From the NCBI GenBank assembly GCA_031763025.1, contig JASSKH010000019.1, positions 5,724,336 through 5,788,335 on the forward strand: 64,000 nt of DNA, read 5' to 3'. Numbering within the stretch: position 1 is the stretch's first letter; every line of letters begins with the position of its first letter. Position numbers and translations under genes: made by a program. This stretch comes from Macrocystis pyrifera. Its lineage: Eukaryota; Sar; Phaeophyceae; Laminariales; Laminariaceae. Positions 1-11,543 of the stretch are shown here, one piece after another. The notes beneath the pieces are model-generated. The model did no database searches and was not told the origin of the DNA. It was given only the letters and a program-made list of their open reading frames with translations.

Positions 1-20
1 GATCGACTTTCTTCTCCGTC

Positions 21-1875
21 ATGGCAGACCAGCCCTCCCTTCCAGCAGGAGATGAGGATCACCCGCTTGATGTGGTGGGAGGCGCGGACGCACCGCTCCA
101 CGTGGGTGGTGGGCAAGGGGAAGGAGCTGGCCTGCCTGGGCCCGGAGCACTTGCTGGAGGCATCGGCCAAGGCGGAGCCGCGGGCATTGGCCCGGGCCTC
201 CCCGCAGCAGTAGCCGATCCCGCCATGATGGCGGTGCTACAACAGTTGTTGTCGAGCAACCACGCGATCGCGGCTCGGCTGACATGCCTAGAAAACAGCC
301 AGGCTCACCCGCAGCAGTAGGAGCAACAGCAGCAGCAGCAGCCACAAGAAATTCAACCACTACAGCAGGTGGCCCAACCCCCTGGGGGCGCTATCGCCGG
401 CGGCCTGTTGGCCCCGTGGGCCGGCGGGGCCATGGGAGGTCAGCCGCTGCCAGCTTCGCATGACGCAAACTAGCAAGCTGCGATCTCCGCGGGCGTCAAA
501 GCGACCGCAAAGCAGGCGGCCGACCTATGGCCCGCACCGGAAGGTCGAAACAAAACTGTTCATCACGAGGGGTGGCTTCAACATGCAGGAGGTGGTAACC
601 GTCCACTCCTCCTCATGGCGCTCAACGAGGTGGCCTTTGTCTCCGACGCGGTTACACAGCAGCTTCGATCCCTCTCGGAAATTTTGTGTGGAGGATTTTC
701 ACCCTCCTCTGCCAGCCGGACAGGAGCCGGTGGACATGCCGGCCGAAGTACACTTCGCCACGTTCGTGGCAGCTTTCATGGCGACCCTCGAGTACGGGAT
801 GGAGGGGGCGCAGGCCGTTTGCAGGAACAGGGTGCGGACAGTGCGGGAAGAACTCGAGCAGCTGCAGAAATCGGTGGAGGTTTACCTGCGGAGGCACTAT
901 AAAACACTCCTGGACCACAAGGACAAGGTCCGGGAGGTGCTTATCGCAGCCATGAACGTCGGTCTGCAGGTGGGGATAATCGACCTCGCGAAGCAGGGTG
1001 GCGTCCTGCACCGGAAGCATCGATACGCAGCTCCCCCGGCCGGCACAGGCGTCCCCATGGCCCCTCTGGCGTTCACACGCCTTAGAGAGCTTGTAGAAGA
1101 AGGCGCTGGCTCCAGTCTCACGGAGCGCCAGAGCTTCTGGACGCAGGCGCCGGAAAAATCAGGCTCCAAGAGGAAGGGAGCCCCCAACGCAGGAGGGCAG
1201 CGGAGTGCCCAAACGCAGGCCCGGGCCGGCGCCAGAGGAGGAGGCGGGTCCACGTTCAAGGCTCGCATGCTGGAGCGGGGGACTCCGCCCGGCGTGTGCG
1301 ATTTTGCATGGCGTGGCGATCCGTGCCCGCGCGCAAACCGCACTTTCTCCCACCTCCTTTCTGCCGGAAAAGGTCCGTCGGTCGCCGGGCCTCAACCGCA
1401 GCTCCAAGCACTGCAGCCGCCGCCGCCACCGCCCACCGCCACCCCCGGCGCTGCTGCACCAGCCGCCGCAGTATCAGGCGGCCGCGGCGGCCGGTGGGGG
1501 AACGGCAGCAGGAGGGGGGGGGGTGTCACGTCAGCCGAGCGTCGCACGGTTCAGCAGAAACTACGTGGTCGGCGGCCGGGGAGGTGCGTCCGCCGGGGGT
1601 GGAGCGGGCCAAGGGAATGGCAGCACCTGACAATACGGGCTCTGCCATCCGGCAGGGCCGACCGAAGGGGGGGCAGGGGCGGCCGGAGAATGATAGTTTT
1701 CGGAGACGCCAGGAGGGCCATGGGAATTCTCCATGCACCCACTCCCGGGTCGGTATCCCCGGCCCTGTTTCACGGTGAGAGTCAGGTACCGAGAAACAGA
1801 ATCAGTGACGCAAGCAGCAGATCATGTGAGACAGCGCCTCGACAAGAGACCGTAAGGCAAGAACGGAAAAAATGA
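21..1875 (+). pseudogene. gag-like ORF1 of the YR retrotransposon, broken
   Basis: Reading starts at ATG 21 with an acidic, Gly/Pro-rich head. The frame continues past TAG at 318-320 (after Gln codons, likely a former CAG) into a Q-run and a Gly-rich segment, then past TAG at 471-473 (again likely CAG). Around 680-690 the coherent frame moves by one base to the frame that runs on to 1875. That part contains an alpha-helical, heptad-like segment (about 840-1000) and, near 1285-1345, a C-x8-C-x5-x-x3-H spacing that looks like a CCCH zinc finger with its third Cys replaced. The Pro/Gly-rich tail is low complexity. The structural-protein role comes from position before RT; no family was recognised from sequence alone. 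Confidence 0.5.
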
Positions 1876-2084
1876 TCCACGCAGGAGCTCAGGGTCGCAG
1901 CAAGCCAGCCCACTCGTCCCATCTACCCTCGCATGACCCACACACGCACCCTATCACCCCCAGCCGCAATGCGCACACACCCCTATCGCCAGCTAAGTCG
2001 CTCCACCCAGCTTTGCAAAAACCACACGCCTCACCCCCCGCAAAAACACACCGAGACATATCAGACGCGCATGCATCAGCGAAG

Positions 2085-2862
2085 AACCAGAAGAAGGGAG
2101 TACTTGATAAAAGGGACATTCAGCCTGAACAGAGGGCCAGATTACCCCACTTCGTTGCGAATCGGGACAGTACCGAGGTTGCGGAAGGTTCAGTACAGCA
2201 GGCTTGGTGTGGGCAGAGGGCCAGATTACCCCTTCCGACTACGCGGAAGACTCACACCACAGCACAGAACAGTTTGAGCAGAGGGCCAGATTACCCCACT
2301 TTCACGCGAATCGACACAGTGTCGATCCCGCAGAAGTCTCAAATCAGAAGGCGTTCAGTACAGAGAAACCCCCACACCAGCACAGTCGTCACACATAGCC
2401 TGGCAGAGAGAGCAATGTCAAGCCCAGCCACCCTTGCAGCAGTTAGCTGAATCAACGAATAACCAGAAGAAGGGAGTACTTGATAAAAGGGACATTCAGC
2501 CTGAACAGAGGGCCAGATTACCCCACTTCTTTGCGAATCGGGACAGTACCGAGGTTGCGGAAGGTTCAGTACAGCAGGCTTGGTGTGGGCAGAGGGCCAG
2601 ATTACCCCCTTCCGACGGAAACCGAGACAGTATCGGCTACGCGGAAGACTCAAACCACAGCACAGAACAGCTTGAGCAGAGGGCCAGATTACCCCACTTT
2701 CACTCGAATCGATACAGTGTCGATCCCGCAGAAGGCTCAAATCAGAAAGGCCGTCCACCCGTTCAGTACAGAGAAATCCCCACACCAGCACAGTCGTGAC
2801 ACATAGCTTGGCAGAGAGAGCAAGGGCAAGCCCAGCCACCCTTGCAGGAGTTAGTTGAATCA
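2085..2862. repeat. 376-bp tandem duplication with six copies of an internal motif
   Basis: A unit starting AACCAGAAGAAGGGAG at 2085 is repeated at 2461 with only scattered substitutions and small indels. Each unit holds three copies of the motif AGAGGGCCAGATTACCCC (near 2131, 2215, 2280 and 2507, 2591, 2676), so the motif occurs six times at spacings of about 65-85 bp. Reading frames through it on either strand are products of the repeat and are not called genes. It lies between the gag-like and pol regions of the retrotransposon. Confidence 0.85.
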
Positions 2863-5057
2863 GCGCTCGTTGCGGTCGACGCGCGGGAGAGTAGCGGGTC
2901 AGCACGCTCACGGCTTCCTAATGGGGAGTCGCTCAGTCGAAAACGATCAGAATGCATGATACAACAATGGCACGCAGAAAAAGAAAAACTCGGAAAGGAT
3001 GATCTTGACGCGCGAAAAAGAGAAGAACTGCTTTATACGCTCGCTAACATTTGCACAACCATGATGCGCGATAAGCAAGGAGTCGTGGGGGACGTAGCTC
3101 GAGCATTAGGAAGATCCCTGGTCGCACCGCCGATAAACCCCCGCACACACAAAACGATACTTCGGAGACCTGAAAGGTTTCGGGGCGGTGGACGAGCTCG
3201 TCGCGATCGTCACGGGGGGGGTACCGGTGAACGCAGCAGCGACGGGTGTAGATCTAGAGCGCGCATTACAATACGGAAACCACCCCAGTGTCAACGAGCA
3301 TTTGCCAGCCGTCTGGAAAAAAATTGGCGAAGACGTAAGACGTGAAAAATGCTTAGTGATCCAAAAGTCATCTGCGCACAAAATCCCTAATCTGCGAGTG
3401 TCCCCGTTGGCGGCAGTAGTGACACACAAGGTTAGGATCATAAATAATTTATCGTTCGATGTACAGAGTCGAGGGGAGAAAGGTGGACTCAACGGCGACA
3501 CCGACCCTGACACTGTCCCCCAATGCCTCTGCGCACACGCGCTGCCCAAATTCTTGGACGAACTCGTGACACTGAGAAAAAAGTTCCCAGTTGAGAGGAT
3601 ACTGATGAGCAAGGCCGACGTGTCGGATGCCTTTAGGAACGTGCGGGTGGATCCGGACCAAGCACACAATTTTTGCTACACCGTAGGAGATCTGGTGGTG
3701 ATTGATTTTCGTTTAACGTTCGGATGATCGGGATCGCCGGGTTTCTGGGGTGTCATATCGGCCGCGGCCGAACACGCGCACTGCAACACCACACTCAAGT
3801 CGAGCCAGCTACTAGAGGAAGGAAAAAGCATGATGGCCCACGTTAAGGTGGTAGATCGATGGGAAGAAGGCACACCCGCGCCGATTCCCCCAGACGCCAA
3901 AATTAGAGCACACAGCGGGGGAGAGATCTCTGACCCATTTTTCACAACCGTGTACGTAGACGACTACCTCCTAATCAGGGTTCAACATTCAGACGACTAC
4001 AAGTCCGCCCTGATCGCATCAGCCTCTCTTGCCTCGGATCACGTGCGCTTATTTGGTCCCGGGGAGGAGGGGGTTACGCCCATCTTAGCCCCGAAAAAGA
4101 GTACGGACTGGGACTCCAAGATTGACGCGTTAGGATTCACTATCAACTCGCACACAATGAGAATCTCTTTCCCGCGCGAAAAAGCTGACGCTATAAAAAG
4201 GTTGCTGCTGGAGCAGTGGCCCTTGAACAGAAAGCGTGCGACCGCAAGGGACGTTCTCAGCATGGCCGGGAAGCTGTGGAACCTCACGTACGTGGTACGA
4301 GCGGGCAGGTATTTCGTATGGAGGCTGTTGCGTCTGACCGGACTACACGATGCGAGCGCAAGGAAAAACCAAAAGCGCATGGTAGAGCTTGGCAGAGAGT
4401 TTCACGCTGACCTCTTGTTTTGGAAATGGGCGATAGATCACGAGCTTCTAGTAGAAGGAGAGACGCTTAGTGCGCCCTGTTACACGGCAATAACACGACC
4501 CGCCAAAAGGCACTACCTGTCGGACGCGAGTTTCGAGGCTGTGGGAGGTTTCTGTGCTGAGAAGAAGTTTTTTTTGGAGATACGACTTGCCGATAGAGCT
4601 GACTGCCGAACTTAAAAGGAAAGCCGATCTACAGGAGACCTGTACCATCACCATCAACCTGTTAGAATTACTGGGAATGGTGGTGACTGCGTGGGTCATG
4701 CTAGAATTGGTGGGAGACCACCCGGATGCGACAGGGGACCCGATCTTGATGCGAGGGGACAACATGGCCGCCGTATCATGGGTATGTGGAAGCGGTGGGG
4801 CGACAGATAAAAGGGCGTGCTTACTCATGAGAATGTTGGGGCGCCTTGAACTCGCGGGAGGTTGGAACCACACTGTTAAACATATTCCGGGCGCGCAGAA
4901 CGTTTTAGCTGATGGAATTTCACGGTGGCCTAGACAGATACTGGCAGACAAGGTCAGGGAGCTGACCCACTCCAGCGAGTGGTACGAACAACCCATTGGT
5001 CGGGCGGGGTTCGGGGATTTTCGATGTTGTGCTCCAGACAAAGAACATCCTCACTAA
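2842..5057 (+). pseudogene. reverse transcriptase-RNase H of the YR retrotransposon, broken
   Basis: The polymerase starts in one frame (2842-3150), moves by one base at the A-run near 3151-3154, and continues from 3155. The RT palm contains the SKADVSDAFRN segment (about 3607-3640) and the catalytic VDDYLL box with its Asp pair at 3959-3964. TGA at 3725-3727 interrupts the conserved LTFG-x-SGSPGFWG region, where Trp is expected. A run of eight T at 4568-4575 shifts the frame by one; with seven T it would run straight into the RNase H part (LLELLGMVV, then MRGDNMAAV with its Asp, and ADGISRW near 4908-4928). So there are at least two frameshifts and one stop. RT copies the element RNA and RNase H removes the template. 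Confidence 0.85.
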
Positions 5058-5072
5058 ACACGACGACATTCT

Positions 5073-6260
5073 ATGGAACCTCATGATGAACGACGCAGAA
5101 GAACTCGGTTGACTCGCACGTTTTGTATAATGCATGTCTCGCTCAACACGTGGTATGCATACCACACGCCCACGCGCCTAACAGGAACAGGGAACGACAA
5201 CGGAGGAAAGAAGGAAGAGGTGGCGAAGTTGGTCGAAACGCTCGCGCTTGGTTCAGTCGCGAAGAGTACTCAGAAAAACTACTTAGCGAAGTGGAACACC
5301 TGGGTGAAAGAGAGACAAGCCCAGGGGAAAGGGCCGTGGTTGCAGACCGTTGACGATCCCGATGCAACGCTGACGGAACTGCTCGAATTCATGACGTCCC
5401 ACTGTTTCGTGCATAACAACCAGCAATCGACCGTCAGAGGGTACTTGGCGGCCATTAACTTTTTCCACAAGATGTTCGCAGGCCGGGAGCTACCCTTGTC
5501 TCATTGCATGATAGTCGCAGTGGGAAAAGAGATAGACAGGGCGCACGGTATGTCTAAAAATAAAAAAGAAGTGAGATTGCCTCTGACGTGGGCTATGCTC
5601 GCGGAAGGGCGACAGACAGTCGTGAGTATGGCAGACGGGGGTTACGTGATGTGGCTAGGACTCGCCGTGTCGTATTTCCTTTTGTGCCGAGCGTCGGAGG
5701 TATGGGCGTACGCAAACGGACAGGTTCATCCCGAGTTTTTTCTGACGCGGAAATGCATTTCTTTCTTTCACAAAGGGGTGCAGGTGGCGTTCGAGAAAAG
5801 AGCGATCGCCACAGCAGTGCAGGTAAAGTTTTTGGCGTCAAAGTGCGACCAAAAAAGGGCAGGGTGCACCATCACGCGCACACGCCTCGTAAAGGAGAAG
5901 ATACCGGGGGGGGCGCAGATGGGGGCGTTCGAAACTTTGCTCGAACTGCTGGACGTATACCCCTCGCTACCAGCGGAAGCGCCGTTAACCGTTAGGAGCA
6001 CCACGGTCGGGTGGAAGGTGTTTACTAGGACGGAAGCAGTCGCTGCGCTGAGACTCATGGTAGGTAGCAGCGATAGAGACCCCATGCAGTTCGCACTGCA
6101 CTCAGGAAGAATCGGGGGGGGCACTCAGCTTGCGTCACAAGGAATCTCGGAGTTGCAAATTCAGCGCGCAGGAAGGTAGAAGTCTCGGGCGTTTATGACG
6201 TACGTGAGGGAGGCAGGGGAAGGCGCAAACTTCGTTTCTGTTGCACTCGCCGAAACGTAG
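5073..6260 (+). pseudogene. tyrosine recombinase of the Ngaro-like element, one nonsense codon
   Basis: A 368-codon frame ends at TAG 6177-6179 but resumes in frame for 26 codons to 6260. The N-terminal SAM-like core-binding region (SVAKSTQKNYLAKW, about residues 54-67) precedes the catalytic domain. Visible catalytic residues are Arg in LLCRASEVW (residue 206), His and Arg in HSGR (343 and 346) and, beyond the stop, Tyr in FMTYVRE (codon 6201-6203). The stop falls in the usual GRWKS box, so TGG probably became TAG. Without readthrough the nucleophile is lost. The enzyme would integrate the circular cDNA. It starts 16 bp after the RNase H frame ends. Confidence 0.85.
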
Positions 6261-6513
6261 GATAACGGTGATAGCATGAAAAGATGTTTGGAATGGTCAG
6301 GCTGGCCATATGGGGTGAGTGTTAGATAGCCTCGTAGAGATTGGAGCGAGGCCATCAGAGTTCGGGCTAGCCTGATCCATGAAATGTAGGAGCGTTTTCA
6401 TAAAAGGTAGAAGGGGGGATATGAACGGGACTTGTGACGGTGTGAGTGATCGTTCGTATCATATTTGGGTTTTTACTGAATTTGCACAACAAGGGTAGTC
6501 TTCATGGGAAAAA
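6261..6513. other. 3' flank of the YR element, no gene seen
   Basis: There is no coding signal. The right terminal repeat of the retrotransposon should lie here, but its partner would be off the left edge of the window. Confidence 0.4.
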
Positions 6514-7609
6514 TTAATTCAGAATTCTTGAGCCATAACAAACACCAAATATGTTCAAGCGAGATTCCTTGTAATATATCTTCTCTCCAATTTCAGTGAT
6601 TTCATAGGAAAAAAATTCACCCTCCTTGTATTCCGAACCCAGCCATAATTGTTTAGAGCATTGTGTTCTCATGTCTGAAACTACAACACCAACTTCTGTA
6701 GAACAGATTGTGTTCCCAACCTCTGAAACACCATCTTCGATTTTATACGAGGTAGTTGCTTCGTGTCCGATGACAGAATCATTGTTGTAGTCTATACAAT
6801 TACGCCATGTGTGAGATGGGTGTATCTCAGGTTCGACCTGGGTCTGCAGCAAGCTTCTCTTTCGGTAAGGTGTAGCGTGGAGGACACGCCAGGTATAGGT
6901 GAGGCTCGGCACGGTCAGCCGAGCAGAAGTGATCATGAAGCATGACGCAAGTCATCTCACATGACAGTCATCAGCAATTACTTGGTGATGGAGGCTGGTA
7001 ATTCCCCGCCTCAACTATCATCAGATCTACGGAGATCTGCGGCCACTTTTAGTACAAGAGTCAATATCCACGATAACGGATGAACCACTGACTGTAGAGT
7101 AATGACCTGAGACTCACACATGTCCCTGAAAGTTCAATCGGAGACCGAGAAAAAATTCTATCAGTAAACGACGCACTTACAGAATCCAATGAAAAATACC
7201 CACCCGCGGTAATGGTTTCCTGAACCGAATACATTGGGACCGTTCTACCAGAAATACCCAATTCTCCGAATGCTACCATGGCAAGAATGAATGCAGCCGG
7301 TAATATAATCAGAGCGACACGAGAGAATCCCATTCCACTGGTTATCTTCAATGGCCCATATTCTTTAATATCAAGCTCAACCGATTCCCCGTTGTCCAGA
7401 CGCCGTTTTACTTCCCTATCCAGACTTCTTAGCTGGGATGAAATAACCACTCTAACCAAGAGGAGTTCGGTAACTACGAGGAAGATTAATCTAACATATG
7501 AAGAGTCCAAGTGGAAAGTCAGAGTCATACGTACTTCAAAAATGTATTTGATGCATAACCAAAGATCGGGTAAAAGAGGCCTTTGCAAACAGTACAACGG
7601 CAAACGCAC
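6514..7609 (-). CDS. putative two-exon membrane protein, unrecognised
   Basis: Two minus-strand open segments can be joined by one intron. Exon 1 runs from 7609 (or from the internal Met at 7528, MTLTFHLDSS) to 7118 and ends at a GTGAGT donor (7117-7112). Exon 2 runs from 6843 after CTGCAG to the stop at 6514. Both boundaries are phase 0. Exon 1 encodes a hydrophobic segment (YVRLIFLVVTELLLVRVVI), a charged stretch, then a second membrane segment (ALIILPAAFILAMVAFGELG). Exon 2 is soluble with several Cys. The intron acceptor is weakly pyrimidine-rich, so the join is inference. I do not recognise the family. Local AT content is higher than in the YR element. Confidence 0.4.
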
Positions 7610-7630
7610 GCGGAGTAATAACGGGGCGCG

Positions 7631-8064
7631 TTGGTACGAAATTTCGTAGCCAAGGACGATTATTTATTTTCCGGATTCGGGGAGAACAAATTGATAATCA
7701 TTCTAGAAGAAATTATCTATCAGTTATTTTATTCCCAAAATAATGTCTGTGATTCTGATTCTGAAAGGCTTATTGTTTTTTTTGCGTGTATTGGCGTATG
7801 TGTTATTTTACTCGTATGTGCAGTTTTGGTAATTAGGAAAAGGAATGCCCAAAAGAAAAGATTAAAGAACGCTGCCAAGGAGAGGCCTATTGTTTTTTTT
7901 GCGTGTATTGGCGTATGTGTTATTTTACTCGTATATGTGCAGTTTTGGTAACTAGGAAAAGGAATGTCCAAAAGAAAAGATTAAAGAACGCTGCCAAGGA
8001 GAAAGCCGCTATACAGAAGATGGAAAAAGACGAGGCCGATAGGAGAATGATAATAATATTATAA
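7631..8064 (+). pseudogene. single-pass membrane protein fragment with internal duplication
   Basis: The frame encodes a membrane segment (IVFFACIGVCVILLVCAVLVI) followed by a basic tail (RKRNAQKKRLKNAAKE). The same 117-bp block is repeated at once (about 7763-7880 and 7880-7997). The block is 39 codons, so the duplication was in frame, but the second copy has two extra bases near 7935 and stops at 7949-7951. The original tail (KAAIQKMEKDEADRRM...) is still readable in the shifted frame to TAA at 8062-8064. The upstream part (7631-7760) may be non-coding: it contains a 36-bp sequence also found at 36117 and 36227. Confidence 0.4.
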
Positions 8065-8142
8065 CAACCGTTTGGTGAAAATGGGATCCTCCTGTGCAAT
8101 TGAGAACAGGGAATGCGTGAAACCAGTCCAAACTGTTACTTA

Positions 8143-8247
8143 TTACGGGGGTCCATAGTTAACAGGACCAAATATTGTTAGTAAAAATACCTAAACATAT
8201 AGGTTTTTACGTATGCCATAGGTCCTGTTAACTATAGACCCCCGTAG
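8143..8247. mobile_element. 105-bp foldback MITE, copy 1
   Basis: The ends are inverted copies of one another (ACGGGGGTCCATAGTTAAC at the left, its near-complement at the right) around a centre containing GGACCAAATATTGTTAG and TAGGTTTTTACGTA. The same element occurs at 15282 and 33191. It has no coding capacity and is probably mobilised by a TA-specific (Tc1/mariner-type) transposase, judged from copy 3. Confidence 0.85.
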
Positions 8248-9368
8248 TTAATAAATCGTACTGAGACGCGCACGGCTGAATCAAATTTTCGTTTCATCCA
8301 GGATAATGAAATTATTTAGGATATGTATTCGTTATACTATTAATAGTACTCCGTACCAGGTATCAGGTAAGGGCTTTGTTTGTTTCGTGCAACACGCCGA
8401 CCTCCTACCCAATACCAGACCCCTGTTCGTCCACACCCACGAGTAGAGTACCATTGTTACAGACGGTCTTCTTCCTTACTATCTCAACCTTTCCCAGCCT
8501 CTCTTCCAACTTTAACCAACTGCACCCGTCGGCTCAGGGACCATAGGTAGGGGTCCAGAAATGTATATAGATTGTTCGCGCGAAGCGCGAAAAAAATATA
8601 AAGGCGTTTTTGTCGGGCGAGCTACAATACCAATTACTCGAAAATAGTGGGAAAAAATAAGAAACTGGAATGCTGGTCGAGTCCGAATTTCTTATTTGTC
8701 AAAGGTACGTTATATACTGAGTTCAGTATAACCGCATTCAATTATCTCATTTTCCTGTCATTTACTCTTACAGTGGGCTCCTTTACCTGTGTTCTGGTAT
8801 AAGGCAAGATTCTGTTTTCAGCGTCAAAAGTCGACTTCATGTATTAGTGCATATCTGTTCGAGATAAAATCCGATTGCGAAACGGTTTTTCACGTTGGAT
8901 TACCTGGTACTTTCCGGATAGACTGGCAGTACCGGTAGATTTGTTGCAGGTGAATGGCTGCGGGGGTGTCGTCGCAAACATAGGCAACAAAAAACTAGAA
9001 AATACATTCTGTACTACTGCAGCTAGCTGCTGCTCTAGAATTTTATCTCTGAGGACACAGAAGGATCACACAAGAGATACTCTGCGCAACGTGACCGATG
9101 GAAGTGGTATCTCGTATAATATACTACTATGTTAAATATGGATGCATGGAGAGTTGTCTGGTGGTGTAATGACGAAGTTCACTGCATTTTAGACAACACA
9201 CAGAACGCAGAGTCATCGCCTTCGGTCTTCTCCAAAAAAACATACCAGGTACAATACACGGAAAACGTCATAACGTGTGTTAAGAACAAGACGACTTCAA
9301 TCGCCAAATGTATTTAGCAGCAGCCAGTGCTACACCAAATCCTTCACGTTAGCCCATGTTAAACGTCA
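8248..9368. other. non-coding stretch
   Basis: There are only short open frames without recognisable products. At 8577-8592 a GC palindrome (CGCGCGAAGCGCG) followed by A-rich sequence and GGGCGAGC resembles the hairpin end of the 1.65-kb repeats at 32786 and 34712, so a decayed relative may lie here. Confidence 0.3.
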
Positions 9369-11543
9369 GTGGCAACTAAAGAGAATCGCCTCTGCGACCA
9401 CGCCAGCCATAATTACGAGTCGTCGTACGACCCACGGACGAAAGGGAACTTGCAAGGAGGAAATTCAATTGTCCTCTGCGTTTCGGCGAATACATTTTCC
9501 GTCCCTGGGCCAGGGTCAGCAGGCACGATGCGCCGTTGCTCGTCCAATTATGGGTCCAGCGTCGATCTGAGACCACCCACCCTCGCGGTGCGTGCACTCC
9601 TGGCAACTTCCGGATTCCTCCATCGGTGTACGACCGCTATCCCCTCCGCTCACCCCCCCCTGGCGATATCCATCCGCAATGCGCGGACTCAGATATTTGC
9701 CCCTGCCCCCACCGTCCTGGCGGCGACCATGGATGGCGCCAACGAATCCCGCATTGAGGGGTTGGGAGCAAAACTTCGAGGCGTGGCCACGGCAGTGCTT
9801 GAAATCTTGGTCAGTGCTTGCTGCATCACCCCCCTGACGACTCCACGGCGACTTTCATGATCGGGAGCTATCCGCGTTTCTCAGACACCGAAGCATAGCT
9901 TTGAGGTTGGCTGGCTATCTTCCTGTTGATGGCAATGGCGAATGGAGAGTGCAGAGATACCGGCGGTAGCCCTGAATATGAGGGACGCAATAAGAAGACA
10001 AGAACAGTGTTGCCACCACAGCGGTGATTGGTTGTGGCCCGAAAACGACTTCGAAGCGTGTCCGCAGATTCAAGTGAGTAGCCACTCTTGTTCATCCGAA
10101 AGGTACGCGCATTTTGACACAGTTTACATACCACATTATAGAAGTTATATTACGACAGTAGTACCGCTATCTATTTGTTCAAGAAAGCTAGCTAGCCATC
10201 TCCCTGCCAACAAAAGTACTCCCCATGCCTTCGCACGACTCGTAACCGAGAGTAGGCTGCCAACACACGCACTGAAGTTTGCAAGCCTCTACATGTTGTT
10301 TGGATAGTTTTACAAGCATCTATACCCGCCGCTCACCAGTATATCCCTGTCGCCTGGTCCCATTAGACCCTCGACTTTGTCGTCTTAACCAAGGGCGAGA
10401 CCGATCCACTCGTTGCCTGATCTGGCTCCACCTGCAGCGTCGTCACCTTCATCATCAGTGTTACCTGGCGATCAAATGGAAAATTATGCCGTCCACGCCA
10501 GATGAGCGAATAAGACAGCGAAACCGAAGTCTCAATCACACGCGAGGGCTACACAATATCGTTCGCTTGCATCAGAAATGTCAGACTCCACCATACGCAA
10601 AAAAAAGTAGAATATTTACACGCATGCCGCCATCCTTACGTTAGAGCTCCGGCAAACGACAAATGACTCACCTGCTCGCTTTGAGGTGTTGCCCGTAAGA
10701 AGGTCCTCGTTGTTGAAGTCGCCATTGCCTCCGCACCATCGTCCAGCGGTGGCTTGTAAGATTCCGCCTGCGGATGATATACATGCCCAGCAACGCTAAA
10801 TAATCGAAAGACGGTTCAGCAGACTCTGGCCGTGTATTGTCTTGGCATACACGCCCCCCCTTCCTCCCTCCCTCCCTCAGCAAACCCTCCTCCTTCCTGG
10901 GCAGCACGCTCGCCTCTACGGCTGCATGAAATCCCTCGTCACCGTCTGCTGTGATTTCCTGCAGGTGGGAGATAGGGCGCCGGTTCCGGGCGTTGCGTCC
11001 CGGCCTGCGGCAGAAGATATCGCATGTCGTTCTGTGCAACGCTTTCTCGTCGCTTGCCCGGCCTTTCATGACACAGGTATTGGCGGCGACCTGGCGTACA
11101 GGACGAAGGCACCTAGTGATGTTTCCCTCATGATCTTGACCGCTCCCCACAGCCCGACCAGCTGCGTCCGAGCTTCCCCGTGACATAGAGCTTCACGCGC
11201 GGAGAGTAGCTGGTGCTATACAGGCGCACCTGTTTCGCGGATAGGGCATATACGAGACCTGTTTCGTGGAGAGGGGCGTAGACGAGGGCGGGAAGGACGA
11301 GGGTACTTCTGTGTGTAGCACTTGAGGGGCGCTGGGCGTTACGGTTACGTATTGCAGTACTGACATACCTGGTATTCGATAGAGCTTTGACCGGCCACCG
11401 TATTTCCTCGATAATTTTTAAACCGGGGGCCAGGTCCTCAAGTGCAGGGAACGCAGAGGCGACGCGATGGCGTACTTCGAGTCGACCATCGTTTTGCACA
11501 GAATGACCGAGTTGAAGGTATCATATAACCTTAGTCCCGTTGT
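9369..11543. other. GC-richer stretch, no confident gene
   Basis: Several overlapping frames of 60-170 codons occur on both strands (for example plus 9369-9860 and minus 10668-11186), without domains, membrane segments or family resemblance. A possible short exon lies at 10967-11075, flanked by TTTCCTGCAG and a GT. ATG at 9729 (MDGANESRIEGLGAKL) could start a gene with a GTCAGT donor near 9808. None is strong enough to call. Confidence 0.25.

Larger units (their letters stand above)
1..6260 (+). mobile_element. DIRS/Ngaro-like tyrosine-recombinase retrotransposon, degenerate
   Basis: The order gag-like protein, reverse transcriptase plus RNase H, then tyrosine recombinase on one strand is that of Ngaro/DIRS retrotransposons, which integrate by recombinase rather than by DDE integrase. 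No methyltransferase domain lies between RNase H (ends 5057) and the recombinase (starts 5073), which favours Ngaro over DIRS1. The left end is outside or at the window edge and I could not define the terminal repeats. All three coding regions carry stops or frameshifts, so this copy cannot make its full protein set. A 376-bp tandem repeat sits between gag and pol. Confidence 0.85.

Noticed and set aside
2085-2862. Regularly spaced 18-bp motif considered as a CRISPR array
   Set aside because: Spacers are themselves repeated between units and the setting is a eukaryotic retrotransposon.
2339-2911. 190-codon minus-strand frame
   Set aside because: It is the complement of the 376-bp tandem repeat; its internal repetition only mirrors the DNA repeat.
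9369-9860. 163-codon plus-strand ORF as a gene
   Set aside because: It overlaps other open frames, has no domain or compositional support, and the region is compositionally mixed.
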